Source: Acidobacteriota bacterium (GTDB lineage Bacteria; Acidobacteriota; Terriglobia; UBA7540). From it: a stretch of DNA of 64,000 nt. Location of the stretch: NCBI GenBank assembly GCA_004298155.1, contig SCRD01000023.1, positions 52,792 to 116,791 of the forward strand, in the 5' to 3' direction. The position numbers and the translations under genes are program-made. Under the pieces are notes generated by a model, which was not told where the DNA came from, did no database searches, and worked only from the letters and a program-made list of their open reading frames with translations. Shown in pieces: positions 9,397 through 18,611 of the stretch; position 1 is the first letter of the stretch, and the number at the start of each line of letters is the position of its first letter.

Positions 9397-10416
9397 TCAC
9401 TTTTTCTTTGCGGGGGGCCCACCTGAAAGCTCTTTGACTTTCTGCGCCAGTGCGGGCAGGCGGCTGAGGTGGGCGTACATTTTTTTGAACTCGCTCAGTG
9501 GCCGCGCGGGCGTACCCCACATGACGCTGCCTTTCCGCACGGCCTTGCCTGTCGGGATGCCCGCCTGCGCTCCGATGACGGCGCCATCTTCAATTCGAAC
9601 ATGGTCGGCCACGCCGACTTGTCCTGCCAGGGTCACAAAATCGCCAATCTCGGCACTGCCGGAAATTCCGGTCTGCGCCGCTATTACCGCGTGGCGGCCG
9701 ATTCTGACGTTGTGCGCCACCTGCACGAGGTTGTCGATCTTGGTGCCTTCCCCGATCCGCGTGGTTCCCAGTGACCCGCGGTCCACAGTGGTGTTGGCTC
9801 CGATCTCAACATCGTTCTCGATCACCAGCCCGCCGAGCTGAGGAAACTTCTGCTGGCGCCCTTCCGCAAAAAGATAACCGAACCCCTCTGACCCCAGGAC
9901 AACCCCGGCATGAAGAACGACGCGGTCGCCCACTTGCACGCCCGGATAGATGCTGACCCGGGGATGAAGTATACAGCGGGCGCCCAGCGCCACTCCTTCG
10001 CCCACATAAACCCCTGCGCCCAGACGCGATCCCGCTCCAACTCTGGCACCCGATTCGATAACGCAATAAGGCCCCACGCTGACCTCAAGCCCCAGGTGCG
10101 CATCGGCTGCGATTAACGCGGTTGGATGGATGCCGTGCGGCGCTTTGGGCGGAGGCTGGAGCGCCTCGGCGGCACGAATGAAGGCCAGTCGAAGGTTCCG
10201 CACTGCAATGGTGGTCCGGCCGGCTACTGAAGTTCCTTCCGGCACAAGAATGCACCCGGCGCGGGAATCCGCCGCTTGACGCAGCGCGGGCCCGCCGTCG
10301 GCGAAAGCCAGGTCCTGCTCCGTCGCAGAATCGAGGGCGGCGACGCCCGTGATGTTCTTTTCTTTCTCGCCATTCGCTTCCCCGCCCACCAGGCGCGCGA
10401 TTTCGCTGACCTTCAT
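9397..10416 (-). CDS. lpxD: UDP-3-O-acylglucosamine N-acyltransferase LpxD
   Basis: Adds the second (N-linked) hydroxyacyl chain in lipid A synthesis, using acyl-ACP. The 339-residue length is normal. An N-terminal LpxD domain (about 1-100, with [17 protein letters not shown]) leads into hexapeptide repeats (about 105-310) of a left-handed beta-helix. GSEGFGYLF matches the family's substrate motif and QVAHNVRIG contains the conserved catalytic His. The ATG at 10416 has GGGAGG at good spacing. The next gene upstream in transcription is an LpxL-type acyltransferase, so the two form a lipid A pair, which supports a Gram-negative envelope. Confidence 0.95.
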   Translation of the reverse strand: MKVSEIARLVGGEANGEKEKNITGVAALDSATEQDLAFADGGPALRQAADSRAGCILVPEGTSVAGRTTIAVRNLRLAFIRAAEALQPPPKAPHGIHPTALIAADAHLGLEVSVGPYCVIESGARVGAGSRLGAGVYVGEGVALGARCILHPRVSIYPGVQVGDRVVLHAGVVLGSEGFGYLFAEGRQQKFPQLGGLVIENDVEIGANTTVDRGSLGTTRIGEGTKIDNLVQVAHNVRIGRHAVIAAQTGISGSAEIGDFVTLAGQVGVADHVRIEDGAVIGAQAGIPTGKAVRKGSVMWGTPARPLSEFKKMYAHLSRLPALAQKVKELSGGPPAKKK

Positions 10417-10481
10417 TTTGCCTCCCGGATTTCATTCAGGCAGCCGTCCCGGCGTCATCCTGCCCGCCGTCCATTCAAAGC

Positions 10482-11417
10482 TCAGAAAGGATACAGAGGG
10501 GGCTCGCCGGGCGGGCGTGTTTTCCACCGGCGATGCACCCAGAGCCACTGGTCCGGGTATCGGCGGATATAATCCTCGATGCGCCGCGTATAATTCGCCG
10601 TGTTTGCCTCGATTTCCTTTTCGGGGTCCTGGCACCTGACCCAATCAACCCTGTCAAACCTCAGCCGGTACTTCTTCAGTTTTGAATCCCAGATTACGAG
10701 CCCCAGAACGACGGGCGCGCCGGTCCTTCGCGCCACGCGCGCCGGCCCCGTGGTGGTTGAAGCAGGCAGCCCGAAAAAATCCACAAAGGCTCCTTCCCCT
10801 GCAAGCATGTTCTGGTCCATCAGGATGCCTACCGCCTCATTCCGCTCAAAAGCCCGGAGGGTCTGGCGGGCGAATTCTCTCTTTTCGATTGCGCGCCCGC
10901 CGCTTGCGCACCGGTATCGGTTGATAAGCCCGTCCATCAGGGGATTGTCCATTTCCCGCACCACGAAATTGCAGGGATAACCGTAAATGCCGTGGGCGAA
11001 TGATCCGAGCTCCCAGTTGCCAAAGTGTGCGGTCAGAAAGATGATTCCCCTGCCCTTTTTCCGGGCTTCATCGTAATTTTCAAATCCGTCATAGATAATC
11101 AGCCGATCGATGTTCTCACGGTCCAGGCGGGGAAAATGCGAAAAGTCGGCCAGCATGCGCCCCAGATTGAGAAACTCTGCGAACAGGACCTTCCGCCGCC
11201 GCTTGTCGGTCCACTCCGGGAAGGCAATTCCCAGATTGAACATTCCCACGCGGCGAAGGCGCGGCCAGAAGGCGTAGCTCAACGCAGCCAGTGCCACGCA
11301 GACTGTTCGCGCCACCGATTGCGGAAGCCATCCCAGGAATCCCAGAACGGCCTGGGCGGCGAAAAATTCAATGCGATGGCGAAACAACGGCTTTTGAGAT
11401 GAGAGGTCTCGCTTCAA
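10482..11417 (-). CDS. lipid A biosynthesis lauroyl/myristoyl acyltransferase (LpxL/HtrB family)
   Basis: Inner-membrane acyltransferase of 311 residues that would transfer a secondary acyl chain to a lipid A precursor. It has an N-terminal hydrophobic anchor (about 19-45), the catalytic H-x4-E as HFGNWELG (about 131-138), then DQNMLAGEGAFVDFFGLPA and a C-terminal region ending VHRRWKTRPPGEPP, as in the LpxL/LpxM family. The likely start is TTG at 11417, six bases after GAGGAG. It lies 65 bases upstream of lpxD. Which acyl chain and position it uses cannot be told. Confidence 0.9.
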   Translation of the reverse strand: MKRDLSSQKPLFRHRIEFFAAQAVLGFLGWLPQSVARTVCVALAALSYAFWPRLRRVGMFNLGIAFPEWTDKRRRKVLFAEFLNLGRMLADFSHFPRLDRENIDRLIIYDGFENYDEARKKGRGIIFLTAHFGNWELGSFAHGIYGYPCNFVVREMDNPLMDGLINRYRCASGGRAIEKREFARQTLRAFERNEAVGILMDQNMLAGEGAFVDFFGLPASTTTGPARVARRTGAPVVLGLVIWDSKLKKYRLRFDRVDWVRCQDPEKEIEANTANYTRRIEDYIRRYPDQWLWVHRRWKTRPPGEPPLYPF

Positions 11418-11529
11418 AAAACTCCTCGAGGCCGGAGTTCTCCCTGCCGCCCCACGGCCAACGCGCCAGCCGCGATGTCGCCATGGCTTAACTGCCCGGG
11501 ATGATGCTCCGCGAAAAGCTATTCTATGT

Positions 11530-12477
11530 CTATTCAGATCGTAGCGGAAGATTTTGGAGAAAGAAGTTGAGGACCTGATCCTCGTATTCTTTTCGTTCAG
11601 GGCTCGACACAGCGTCTGCCTGGCTATGGGGCAGAATCACCAGGCGCTTCGGTTGCGGAGTGCCCTGGTAAAGCTGGCGGGTCGTTCTCTCGAGTAACGG
11701 AGAATCGTCCGAGGCCAGAAAAAGCTTCGGTTTGCCGGCCAGGCGGGAGAGGCCGGATTGTATATCGGGGACAGGGGCCCCCAGGGTCAGCAAGTGGAAC
11801 TCTGCATGAGTAATAAGCCGGAAAATCCATCCGGCGCCGCCCAGCAACCCGTCAAGGTGGACATCAAACAATTGTACGGGCTGGCTGTAAAGGTCATCCA
11901 TCGCCAGCGCGGCTACCGCGGGATTCTGTTCACCGGCCTCCGCTGCGGCATATGCCCCGAGCGACCTCCCGAAGACCCCGACGTGACGAGGATCAACCCC
12001 CTGCAGTTTTCTTACTCTCGAAATAGCCGCAGCTAGAACGGAAGCTTCATGAACGCCGAGATTCGATAGGTAGCCCGGAGACCGGGAACCCTCAAAATTA
12101 AAGAGATAGACGTTGAAATGGTTGGCTTGCAGCGCTGTACCCAGTGACAGCAGCGCCGACCGGTTTGAGCCGTATCCATGACAAAGAATGATGACCGGCG
12201 CGCCTCTCAACCCGATCAGCAGCCACCCCAGATGCTCTTTCCCGTCAGTATCGGTAAAGTTCACATTCTCGTAGCTGGAGAGCAAGTATGAAGCAGGTGT
12301 AACATTCTCAACGCTGTCGTGCGCCGTCGTAATACGATAGGTCAGGAAAGCGCCGGCGCCGACCAGCACCACCACCATGCTCGCCGCCACCGTCAGCACT
12401 CCGGCGGCAAATCTTCGGCAGAACTTCGAAAAATTCCTCGAAGGGGAAACAACCGGATTAGCTTGCTGCGTCTCCAT
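11530..12477 (-). CDS. membrane-anchored alpha/beta hydrolase
   Basis: A 315-residue protein with an N-terminal signal anchor (ATG at 12477; a TTG 20 codons earlier is possible) and an alpha/beta-hydrolase fold. Visible landmarks are the oxyanion region VIILCHGYGSNRSALL, the nucleophile elbow FGRSLGAYAA, the acid candidate in LFLASDDSPLLE and the base candidate in LPHSQAD. This arrangement resembles the yqkD/FrsA-like serine hydrolases of unknown substrate. It diverges from the GNAT gene at 12614. No operon partner on its strand. Confidence 0.8.
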   Translation of the reverse strand: METQQANPVVSPSRNFSKFCRRFAAGVLTVAASMVVVLVGAGAFLTYRITTAHDSVENVTPASYLLSSYENVNFTDTDGKEHLGWLLIGLRGAPVIILCHGYGSNRSALLSLGTALQANHFNVYLFNFEGSRSPGYLSNLGVHEASVLAAAISRVRKLQGVDPRHVGVFGRSLGAYAAAEAGEQNPAVAALAMDDLYSQPVQLFDVHLDGLLGGAGWIFRLITHAEFHLLTLGAPVPDIQSGLSRLAGKPKLFLASDDSPLLERTTRQLYQGTPQPKRLVILPHSQADAVSSPERKEYEDQVLNFFLQNLPLRSE

Positions 12478-12613
12478 GTCAGACTCATTCACCGGCCAGG
12501 GAACAACCCGGAAGGCGTTGTGCCGCGGCGAAGGCAACGCTCATCTCTCGCCAGGCGTCCACCAAAATCTGGGCTATACTGGACTGGCCTTCGCGCCTGA
12601 TTGCAGGAGGACC

Positions 12614-13603
12614 GTGGGAATATTGGTGTCCAGGATCGTGGATGTCCGGCAATTGCGAGTGAAGCAGTTCCAACTGCTCTTACAGGCGGAGTCCAGGGCC
12701 TGGCTGGAAGATCTTCATTGGGACTACGCTCCCTCATCCGGGCTTGTCTCCTCCTACCTCGAAGAAAAGCGGTTATCGGGCTTTGCCCTGGTCGAAAATG
12801 ATGTGGCACAAGCCTATTGCCTTTATTTCCGTGAAGGATCAAAGGGGCTGATTGGCACACTCTTCGCACTGCAAAGCAATTCCCGGTCCAGCGCCCCAGT
12901 AAATCTCCTGGGCAAAGCCATTGATACGCTGGTTGATTTTGCTGATGTCCGCCGAATTGAGGCCCAACTCCCGCATTTCAGCCTCGACCAGGTCGGCCCT
13001 TATTTTCGCTCCCGGGCTTTCCAAACATATCTTCGCCAATTTATGTCTTTTCGATTAGGGATTTCTGCTCCGAACCGCCAGACCCCTGCATTCCAGGCGG
13101 GCCGTCCTGGGCAGAATGAAACCTCTGGCGACTTTGTTTTTCAGCCCTGGGAACGCAGGCATGACAGGGAGGCGGCGCGGCTGATCTACCACGTCTACCA
13201 GAACCACATCGACGCGGCGGTAAATGACCAGTATTGCAGCATTGCGGGGACCACGCATCTGGTCGAAAGTATTGCCAGGCTCCGCGGCTGCGGAGAGTAC
13301 CTGCCGCAGGCCTCGATTGCAGCCATCCACTGTTCAACGGGAAAGCTGGCCGGAATACTCGGCCTCACGGCCGTACGACCCCGGACGGCGCACATTCCCC
13401 AGATTGCTGTTGCCACCGGCTTTCAGGGCATCGGCCTGGGCAGCGCCATGCTTCGCACTGCCTTCGAAAAACTGGTTGGCGCCGGATTCTCAGAGGTTTC
13501 GCTTACAGTAACGGCCCTCAACAGCGGGGCGGCAAGACTTTACGAGCGGACGGGCTTCCGGACATTTCGGGAATTCGGGGCTTTTGTCTGGAACCGGGCC
13601 TGA
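12614..13603 (+). CDS. GNAT-family N-acetyltransferase
   Basis: About 329 residues. The C-terminal third is a GNAT domain: PQIAVATGFQGIGLGSAM is motif A, with the Q-x-x-G-x-G acetyl-CoA pyrophosphate loop, followed by TVTALNSGAARLYERTGF (motif B). The N-terminal part looks like a second, degenerate GNAT-like half (SSYLEEKRLSGFALVENDVA). The frame is open far upstream but overlaps the divergent hydrolase there. I choose the GTG at 12614 after AGGAGG (spacing only 3); TTG at 12623 or GTG at 12626 are alternatives. Substrate unknown. Confidence 0.78.
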   Translation: MGILVSRIVDVRQLRVKQFQLLLQAESRAWLEDLHWDYAPSSGLVSSYLEEKRLSGFALVENDVAQAYCLYFREGSKGLIGTLFALQSNSRSSAPVNLLGKAIDTLVDFADVRRIEAQLPHFSLDQVGPYFRSRAFQTYLRQFMSFRLGISAPNRQTPAFQAGRPGQNETSGDFVFQPWERRHDREAARLIYHVYQNHIDAAVNDQYCSIAGTTHLVESIARLRGCGEYLPQASIAAIHCSTGKLAGILGLTAVRPRTAHIPQIAVATGFQGIGLGSAMLRTAFEKLVGAGFSEVSLTVTALNSGAARLYERTGFRTFREFGAFVWNRA

Positions 13604-13619
13604 AACGGCCCTCTGAAAT

Positions 13620-14081
13620 TCAGCTCGTTTTTGCCTTCAGCAGTTCCTGGAGTTCGTCCATAAACTCCCGGACATCCTTGAAGTCAAGGTAAACCGACGC
13701 GAAGCGGACGTACGCCACCTTGTCCAGTTTCCGCAAACGGTCCATGACCATCCCGCCAAGTTCGGAACTCGGACGCTCGCGGTCCGGAGATTCGGCGACA
13801 TAGGATTCCAATTCATCGACAATCTCCTCCAGCTTGCTCATGGGGACCGGGCGCTTTTCGCACGCCTTCAGCAGGCCGCCCAGGATTTTCTGGCGGTCAA
13901 ACTTTTCGCGGCTGCCGTCTTTCTTGACCACCATATAAGGGATCTCATCAATCCGCTCGTAAGTGGTAAACCTGCGGCCACACTTCATGCACTCGCGCCT
14001 GCGGCGGATGGTGTCCGCAACCTTGCCTGCCCGCGAATCAACAACCTTGTCTTCGATATAACCGCAGAAAGGGCATCGCAT
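13620..14081 (-). CDS. nrdR: transcriptional repressor NrdR
   Basis: Represses ribonucleotide reductase operons by sensing ATP/dATP. The 153-residue protein starts at an ATG (14081) giving MRCPFCG; an upstream in-frame GTG would add seven residues. It has the zinc ribbon with CPFCG at the N-terminus and CMKCGRRFTTYERI, then an ATP-cone domain beginning VVKKDGSREKFDRQKI. Length and both domains are exactly as in the family. It converges with the GNAT gene with only 16 bases between them. No NrdR boxes were identified here. Confidence 0.95.
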   Translation of the reverse strand: MRCPFCGYIEDKVVDSRAGKVADTIRRRRECMKCGRRFTTYERIDEIPYMVVKKDGSREKFDRQKILGGLLKACEKRPVPMSKLEEIVDELESYVAESPDRERPSSELGGMVMDRLRKLDKVAYVRFASVYLDFKDVREFMDELQELLKAKTS

Positions 14082-14170
14082 CGTTCGAATTGTGACGGGC
14101 ACGCCCGACGGGTCCCTAGGGCCTGCCCTGCCTCCCCTCCTCCGAAAGCTGAAGCGTTTGATACGGCCGG

Positions 14171-15250
14171 CTACTTGGCTTCCTTAACGGCAGCTTCCTG
14201 CTCCATCTCTTCTTCCTGGGTAATGGCCTCAAGCCGCTTGAAACTGAGGCCCTCGTGGACCAGCAAGCCCAGGCTTACCAGCAGAACGGGAACCGACATC
14301 ATAAGCCAAAGCAGGATGGAAGCTCCAGTGGAAACATCCGCCGCCACCCCGAAAATTTCTGTGAGGGCCAGAACAATCCCCACCTGATACCCCCCGCCTA
14401 TCCCTGGAAACTGCACTACCAGCCCGAGCGAAGCGCAGAACAGCACCAGCGCCGACGCCAGCCATACAAAATCAGCGAGCGTGCCGCCCAGGCTCTTGAG
14501 GGTCAGCCAGAAAACCGTTGCATTCGTGATCCAGAGAACAACGGAAAGCGCCACGCTGCCCGCAAAATCGGGCATGCTCCGCACCACGAGGAGGCCTTCA
14601 GCAAACGAGCCGAGGAAATGTTGAAGGTGCTTTTGAATGGATTGGGGCAGGAAGCGGGCCGTGCGCATAACCCAATCCATCAGTGCCTGGGTCTTCAGCC
14701 GGTAGACTACCAGCCCCGCTACCATGATCACCGTGACTGCCAGCATCGCATCACCGGCCTTGTGCATCACCGAGAGCACATTCTTGCCAGCGGCGCTCAT
14801 CCCTACCGGAGCAAAGTAAAGGACTATCGAAAACAGCACCACCAGGCAAATGGTGTCGAAAATCCGCTCCATCAGCCAGACGGCCACCATGGAGGTGATG
14901 GGAAGCGACTCTTTCCGGGCAATGTAGGCCGGGCGCACAAATTCTCCCGGGCGCCCCACCAGATAGATGGAACTGAAACCCAGAAACTGGCCCACAAACA
15001 GCACCCAAAGCGAACCCTTCTTAATGGGATGCATGAGAAACTGCCAGCGTAGCGCACGGATCAGATACGTGCCGTAAACGCCCACCAGGGCCAGCAACAA
15101 AAGGTCCGGCCGCGCGCTGACCAGCGAGGTCCACAGCCGCCCCCAGTCAAAGTGCCGCCATTCAGGGCTGTGGCGGAGATTGTAGATGATCAGGACCAGT
15201 ACAACTGTGCTGATACCCAGCCAGATCCATTGTCGTCGGTTCTTCTTCAC
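14171..15250 (-). CDS. flippase-like / lysylphosphatidylglycerol synthase TM-region (UPF0104) membrane protein
   Basis: A 359-residue integral membrane protein with about eight hydrophobic segments. The signature SSIYLVGRPGEFVRPAYIAR and the later PGIGGGYQVGIVLALTEIFG match the LPG_synthase_TM (AglD/MprF N-terminal, UPF0104) family. Members with this domain alone are thought to move or recognise lipid-linked substrates. The C-terminus is charged (EEEMEQEAAVKEAK). It lies downstream of nothing obviously related; nrdR follows it by 69 bases on the same strand. Confidence 0.85.
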   Translation of the reverse strand: MKKNRRQWIWLGISTVVLVLIIYNLRHSPEWRHFDWGRLWTSLVSARPDLLLLALVGVYGTYLIRALRWQFLMHPIKKGSLWVLFVGQFLGFSSIYLVGRPGEFVRPAYIARKESLPITSMVAVWLMERIFDTICLVVLFSIVLYFAPVGMSAAGKNVLSVMHKAGDAMLAVTVIMVAGLVVYRLKTQALMDWVMRTARFLPQSIQKHLQHFLGSFAEGLLVVRSMPDFAGSVALSVVLWITNATVFWLTLKSLGGTLADFVWLASALVLFCASLGLVVQFPGIGGGYQVGIVLALTEIFGVAADVSTGASILLWLMMSVPVLLVSLGLLVHEGLSFKRLEAITQEEEMEQEAAVKEAK

Positions 15251-15458
15251 GGAGTTCTCAATCCTGGGCCCTGCCCGTCAAACTATCGGAAGGACGTTTG
15301 GGAGTCAAGCAGCAATCATCGCAGCATCAGGGGCCACTCCCACGCCCTGCCCTATCCGGCACTGTTCCCGGCGGGTCTGGGGCATGCTCCGGCCTGCGCC
15401 AACCTGGTGTGACCAAATACCTTGTTTATCCTGGAGAAAAGGCCTTCCTGTCCGAAGG

Positions 15459-16829
15459 TCACGGCGTGGAAACCGCCGGCTGCAACTTCAAATCCACTAC
15501 CAGGAGCCTTCCGTCACTCTCCCATTTTCCGCCCGTTGCCGTCACCCCCGACAGGGCGGGATTAGAAACACTCACCAGTTCTTCAGCCGCAACCAACCCT
15601 GTCATTCCGAGATCTGCACCCACCTTGGCGCGTTCCAGATCAACGTCCGGATCAACCGAATGTGAAATTACCCCGGGACGGACGTCAAACCCATTGTCGT
15701 GGTCCGCAACCACCAGCCAGATTTGCCGTCCGTCCGCAGCCGCCGGCGCCTTCCAGACTCGCAGATGGTGACGATGGGTAAACGTGTTCAGCATCTTTTC
15801 AAACGCCATATCTTCCGGGCGCCCGTACATGTAGAGCGTTGACATGGGGGCAGCATCATACCCTTTACCCTTGACGACCGCTTCAAAGGTCCTCCATAGG
15901 GAATTCGCATCCTGGTCCTGCGCTGCCGTCCAGCCCGCCTTCTTGAAAGCCTCCCTGATTTCCTGCCGACTTCCTACCAGAACCAGGTTCGTTGGCCCGC
16001 CCCTGTCCCCTTTCTTGTTTTTCACACGTCGTGGCGCCTGCTCCAGCAACTGCATCACGGATTCCTTAAGGGTGGCGAAAATCTGCCGCGCAAACACAGG
16101 TTTAAACTGGCCGGAAACTTCGACCGGCTTGGTAAGGACCACAGAAAATTCCGTGCCGGCCGCATAGTTGATGGATGTATCAGGACTTCCGAACCACGTT
16201 CCCCCGCCCTGCTGGCTTTGTTGCGTGCCGCCTGTTTTCTTCTCCATTTTATCGATCGCTGAGTTGAGCAGCGTGACCGGCAATTCACTCGCCAGGACGC
16301 CCTGGATGGTGCCATCGGGCAACACCTTTTCCTTTGCATTGTCGATTTCGCTCACGTGACATGCCATTGGAATGGCGGAATGGCCCGGCAGGGTCAACGA
16401 ATTAAATTCGATCAGAACCACAGCCCTGTCTGTGGGACTCGAACTCGGAATGAGCCTGGCGATGCGCCCGCTTACAACGGCACCCAGGGGAATGGCAATT
16501 TCGTCATTGACTTCCACCGCGCGCTCCACTTCCGCTTCCACTGCCTCATGTAAATGGGATGAAGTGGTGCTGACCGGTGTCTTCAGCCGAAGGAAAATTT
16601 CCGTTTTAGCCGGAACTGAATGAATTTGACCCTTTGGCGCGGCCGATACTGTCCCGGACGTCTCCTGGCCGCCGGGCTGAGCGGCCTGACTTGCAAGAAG
16701 ACCTCCGGATGACGACAGCAAGCAGACGAGGACGGCAGCAAGCAACCATCCTTGAGGTCCGGTGGTCAATTCACTCCAGGTACTCTTCAGCCTGTTCCGC
16801 GGTTGTGACAACGTTCGCATTGGCATCAC
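15459..16829 (-). CDS. secreted or membrane-anchored protein with LssY_C-like domain
   Basis: 456 residues with an N-terminal signal or anchor (about 27-45). The middle (about 70-190) resembles a conjugal-transfer TrbI/VirB10-like beta region (VPAKTEIFLRLKTPVST, IPLGAVVSGRI) and ends in AGTEFSVVLTKPV. The C-terminal 190 residues (NLVLVGSRQEIREAFKKAGW, MSTLYMYGRPEDMAFEK, HHLRVWKAP) match what I remember of the LssY C-terminal domain. LssY_C function is not established. Alone on its strand between the flippase-like and DHH genes; there is a 208-base gap downstream. Confidence 0.65.
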   Translation of the reverse strand: MMPMRTLSQPRNRLKSTWSELTTGPQGWLLAAVLVCLLSSSGGLLASQAAQPGGQETSGTVSAAPKGQIHSVPAKTEIFLRLKTPVSTTSSHLHEAVEAEVERAVEVNDEIAIPLGAVVSGRIARLIPSSSPTDRAVVLIEFNSLTLPGHSAIPMACHVSEIDNAKEKVLPDGTIQGVLASELPVTLLNSAIDKMEKKTGGTQQSQQGGGTWFGSPDTSINYAAGTEFSVVLTKPVEVSGQFKPVFARQIFATLKESVMQLLEQAPRRVKNKKGDRGGPTNLVLVGSRQEIREAFKKAGWTAAQDQDANSLWRTFEAVVKGKGYDAAPMSTLYMYGRPEDMAFEKMLNTFTHRHHLRVWKAPAAADGRQIWLVVADHDNGFDVRPGVISHSVDPDVDLERAKVGADLGMTGLVAAEELVSVSNPALSGVTATGGKWESDGRLLVVDLKLQPAVSTP

Positions 16830-16908
16830 CAGTTCCTACCGGGGAGCACCCCCTGCGGCGGCACGCCAATTCCAGCCGGGCCAGCCGCGAAAATGGTTCA
16901 AATCTATT

Positions 16909-17871
16909 TTACTGGAGAAAGGACCGAAGTTCCTGGACGATCTCGATGGCGATGGCGCGGCCTCGGTCGAGGTCATCTGGAGGCAGGGATATTGCGGCTA
17001 CCTTTGCGTGCCCGCCCCCGCCGAACCTCTCGCAGATGCTGGCGAGGTTTGCGCTCTTCGGGGTTGGATTCCAGGGATTGCTGCCGACAGCAATCTTGAT
17101 GCGTTCACTGGAGCGGCTGAGCGCCACGTTATAAACCGATTCAGGAAAAAGATAATAAGGGATGAACTTGTTGAAGCCTTCAAAGCCCTGGTCGGAAAGG
17201 TCGATGTAAGCGACGCCTTTGCTGAGCACGGCGCGGTCGCGGATGATGTTTATCGTCTTCAGGTGCTGATCGTAAAGGTGTTCGAATGCCTGCCGGACGC
17301 GAGGCAAGGCAGCGATTTCACCCAGCGGTTTTGAAAGCAACTCGGGAATGAGCCCGGCGACAAATTCATTTGAGCGCGCCCCTTCGATTACCAGGGTTAT
17401 CTGTGTGGCGGGATCGCGCATCTCAACGGCTGTCTTCGCGTCAGGATACTGCGCGCCGTCAATGATGTCGGCCCAGTGGATGATTTCCTCGAGATCGGGG
17501 GCGCAGAAGTTGTACTTCGTTCCCGCGATGTGGGCGATAAACTTTGTGCAGGAGCGGAAGGATGGATCGTAGAATTTCTTTCCGCTGCGGTCCTGCCGGA
17601 AATGTTCCGCGTCCGCAGGCGTGAGAAATGCGCTCTGATGATGATCAAACCACCACGTCATGCGTGGCGAACTGGAATATTTAAAATCGACAATGACGTT
17701 TTCGTCGCCGTCAAACATGTCCTCATCGAAAAGCTGGCCCGCCCGATGGAGAAGGCCGTGATAGGAGAATTCTGCGTGCGGGTCCACTACCTCGCGATAA
17801 AAACGTGAGAACACCGCCGACGAGCAGGCGCCGTCAAAACATCGATTGTGAAAACAGACACGAACTTTCAT
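16909..17871 (-). CDS. DHH-family phosphoesterase
   Basis: 320 residues from the ATG at 17871; the frame is open 42 codons further but that part is not protein-like. KVRVCFHNRCFDGACSSAVF is the first metal-binding motif region (usual form HxDxDG), VIVDFKYS supplies another Asp and WWFDHHQSAF is the DHH motif that names the family. A DHHA1-like C-terminal part ends with RFGGGGHAKVAAIS, the GGGH substrate-binding motif. Related enzymes hydrolyse pAp, nanoRNA or cyclic dinucleotide products. Here the first motif reads HNRCFDG, so its HxDxDG is partly altered. Exact substrate unknown. Confidence 0.85.
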   Translation of the reverse strand: MKVRVCFHNRCFDGACSSAVFSRFYREVVDPHAEFSYHGLLHRAGQLFDEDMFDGDENVIVDFKYSSSPRMTWWFDHHQSAFLTPADAEHFRQDRSGKKFYDPSFRSCTKFIAHIAGTKYNFCAPDLEEIIHWADIIDGAQYPDAKTAVEMRDPATQITLVIEGARSNEFVAGLIPELLSKPLGEIAALPRVRQAFEHLYDQHLKTINIIRDRAVLSKGVAYIDLSDQGFEGFNKFIPYYLFPESVYNVALSRSSERIKIAVGSNPWNPTPKSANLASICERFGGGGHAKVAAISLPPDDLDRGRAIAIEIVQELRSFLQ

Positions 17872-18050
17872 GGTATAAATCAGCGCCCCCCATCCCCCTG
17901 ACCAGGGAGGCGCAGGCCATTCTGTAGAATTTGCTAAATTGCTCTGCCGAGCGCAAATTGTCAAGAGAAAAGAAGGCCGGACCCAGCAAGGCTCCAAACG
18001 GACGCCACGTCTCTTAATGCGAAAGGCCGTTTGAGCGGCACGTCAAATGG

Positions 18051-18611
18051 CTACTTCAACTTCTCCGCCTGCTCCCGCGCAAAATTTCCAATGACAGGCA
18101 GGCTGTACCACTCCCCGTTATAGGCTTTATACATCGAGACGATGATCAGAATCAAAAGGATAATGGCATAGGAAAACCAAATAAAAGCGCCTGCGATCCA
18201 CCCGAGCACAGGAATCAGGGCCAGAATCGACGTCATAATCTGAAGTGTAATGGCCACGACCGCCCCGGCAAGCCCCAGAAACGCGGCCTGGTAAGCATGG
18301 AAACGAACGAACCCATTCCTGTTGTATGGGCCAACCAAAAGGAAGAAAACCAGCGCAACCGGCCACAGCAGGTAGCAGAGCAGCCCTGCCACATTGAAAG
18401 CAATCCCCGGCAATTCAAGACCCCGCGCCGTGTCAGGCTGGTTTGCTTCAGCCCCGGCGTTGACGCCTGATCTCGCGCCTACCGGTGAACCGCACGAGCT
18501 GCAGAAAACCGCATCGGCCGTTAACGCCGCTCCGCATTTTGCGCAGACTGCCGTAACCGGCCTCCTTCCCCCTTTGCAAAACCATCCAGCTTGAGATCCG
18601 CAGCGGCCCAT
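18051..18611 (-). CDS. zinc-ribbon plus DUF4870-like membrane protein
   Basis: About 186 residues from the ATG at 18611. A zinc ribbon (VCAKCGAALTADAVFCSSCG, about 22-42) is joined to three or four hydrophobic helices with the DUF4870 hallmark GFVRFHAYQAAFLG. Role unknown; members of this family sit in the inner membrane. Start choice is problematic: the only AUG in frame lacks a ribosome site, while a very strong GGGGGAAGGAGG lies just before the zinc ribbon with no AUG, GUG or UUG after it in frame (the triplet at the expected distance is ACG). Confidence 0.75.
   Translation of the reverse strand: MGRCGSQAGWFCKGGRRPVTAVCAKCGAALTADAVFCSSCGSPVGARSGVNAGAEANQPDTARGLELPGIAFNVAGLLCYLLWPVALVFFLLVGPYNRNGFVRFHAYQAAFLGLAGAVVAITLQIMTSILALIPVLGWIAGAFIWFSYAIILLILIIVSMYKAYNGEWYSLPVIGNFAREQAEKLK

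Noticed and set aside
12377..12613. Upstream extension of the GNAT reading frame
   Set aside because: Overlaps the divergent hydrolase gene and has no protein-like sequence; an internal start after AGGAGG is preferred.
14255..15052. Plus-strand 265-codon open frame
   Set aside because: Antisense to the flippase-like membrane protein; His/Gln-rich composition typical of a mirror frame.
17872..17997. 42-codon upstream extension of the DHH phosphoesterase frame
   Set aside because: The ATG at 17871 gives the family-typical N-terminus; the extension is not protein-like.
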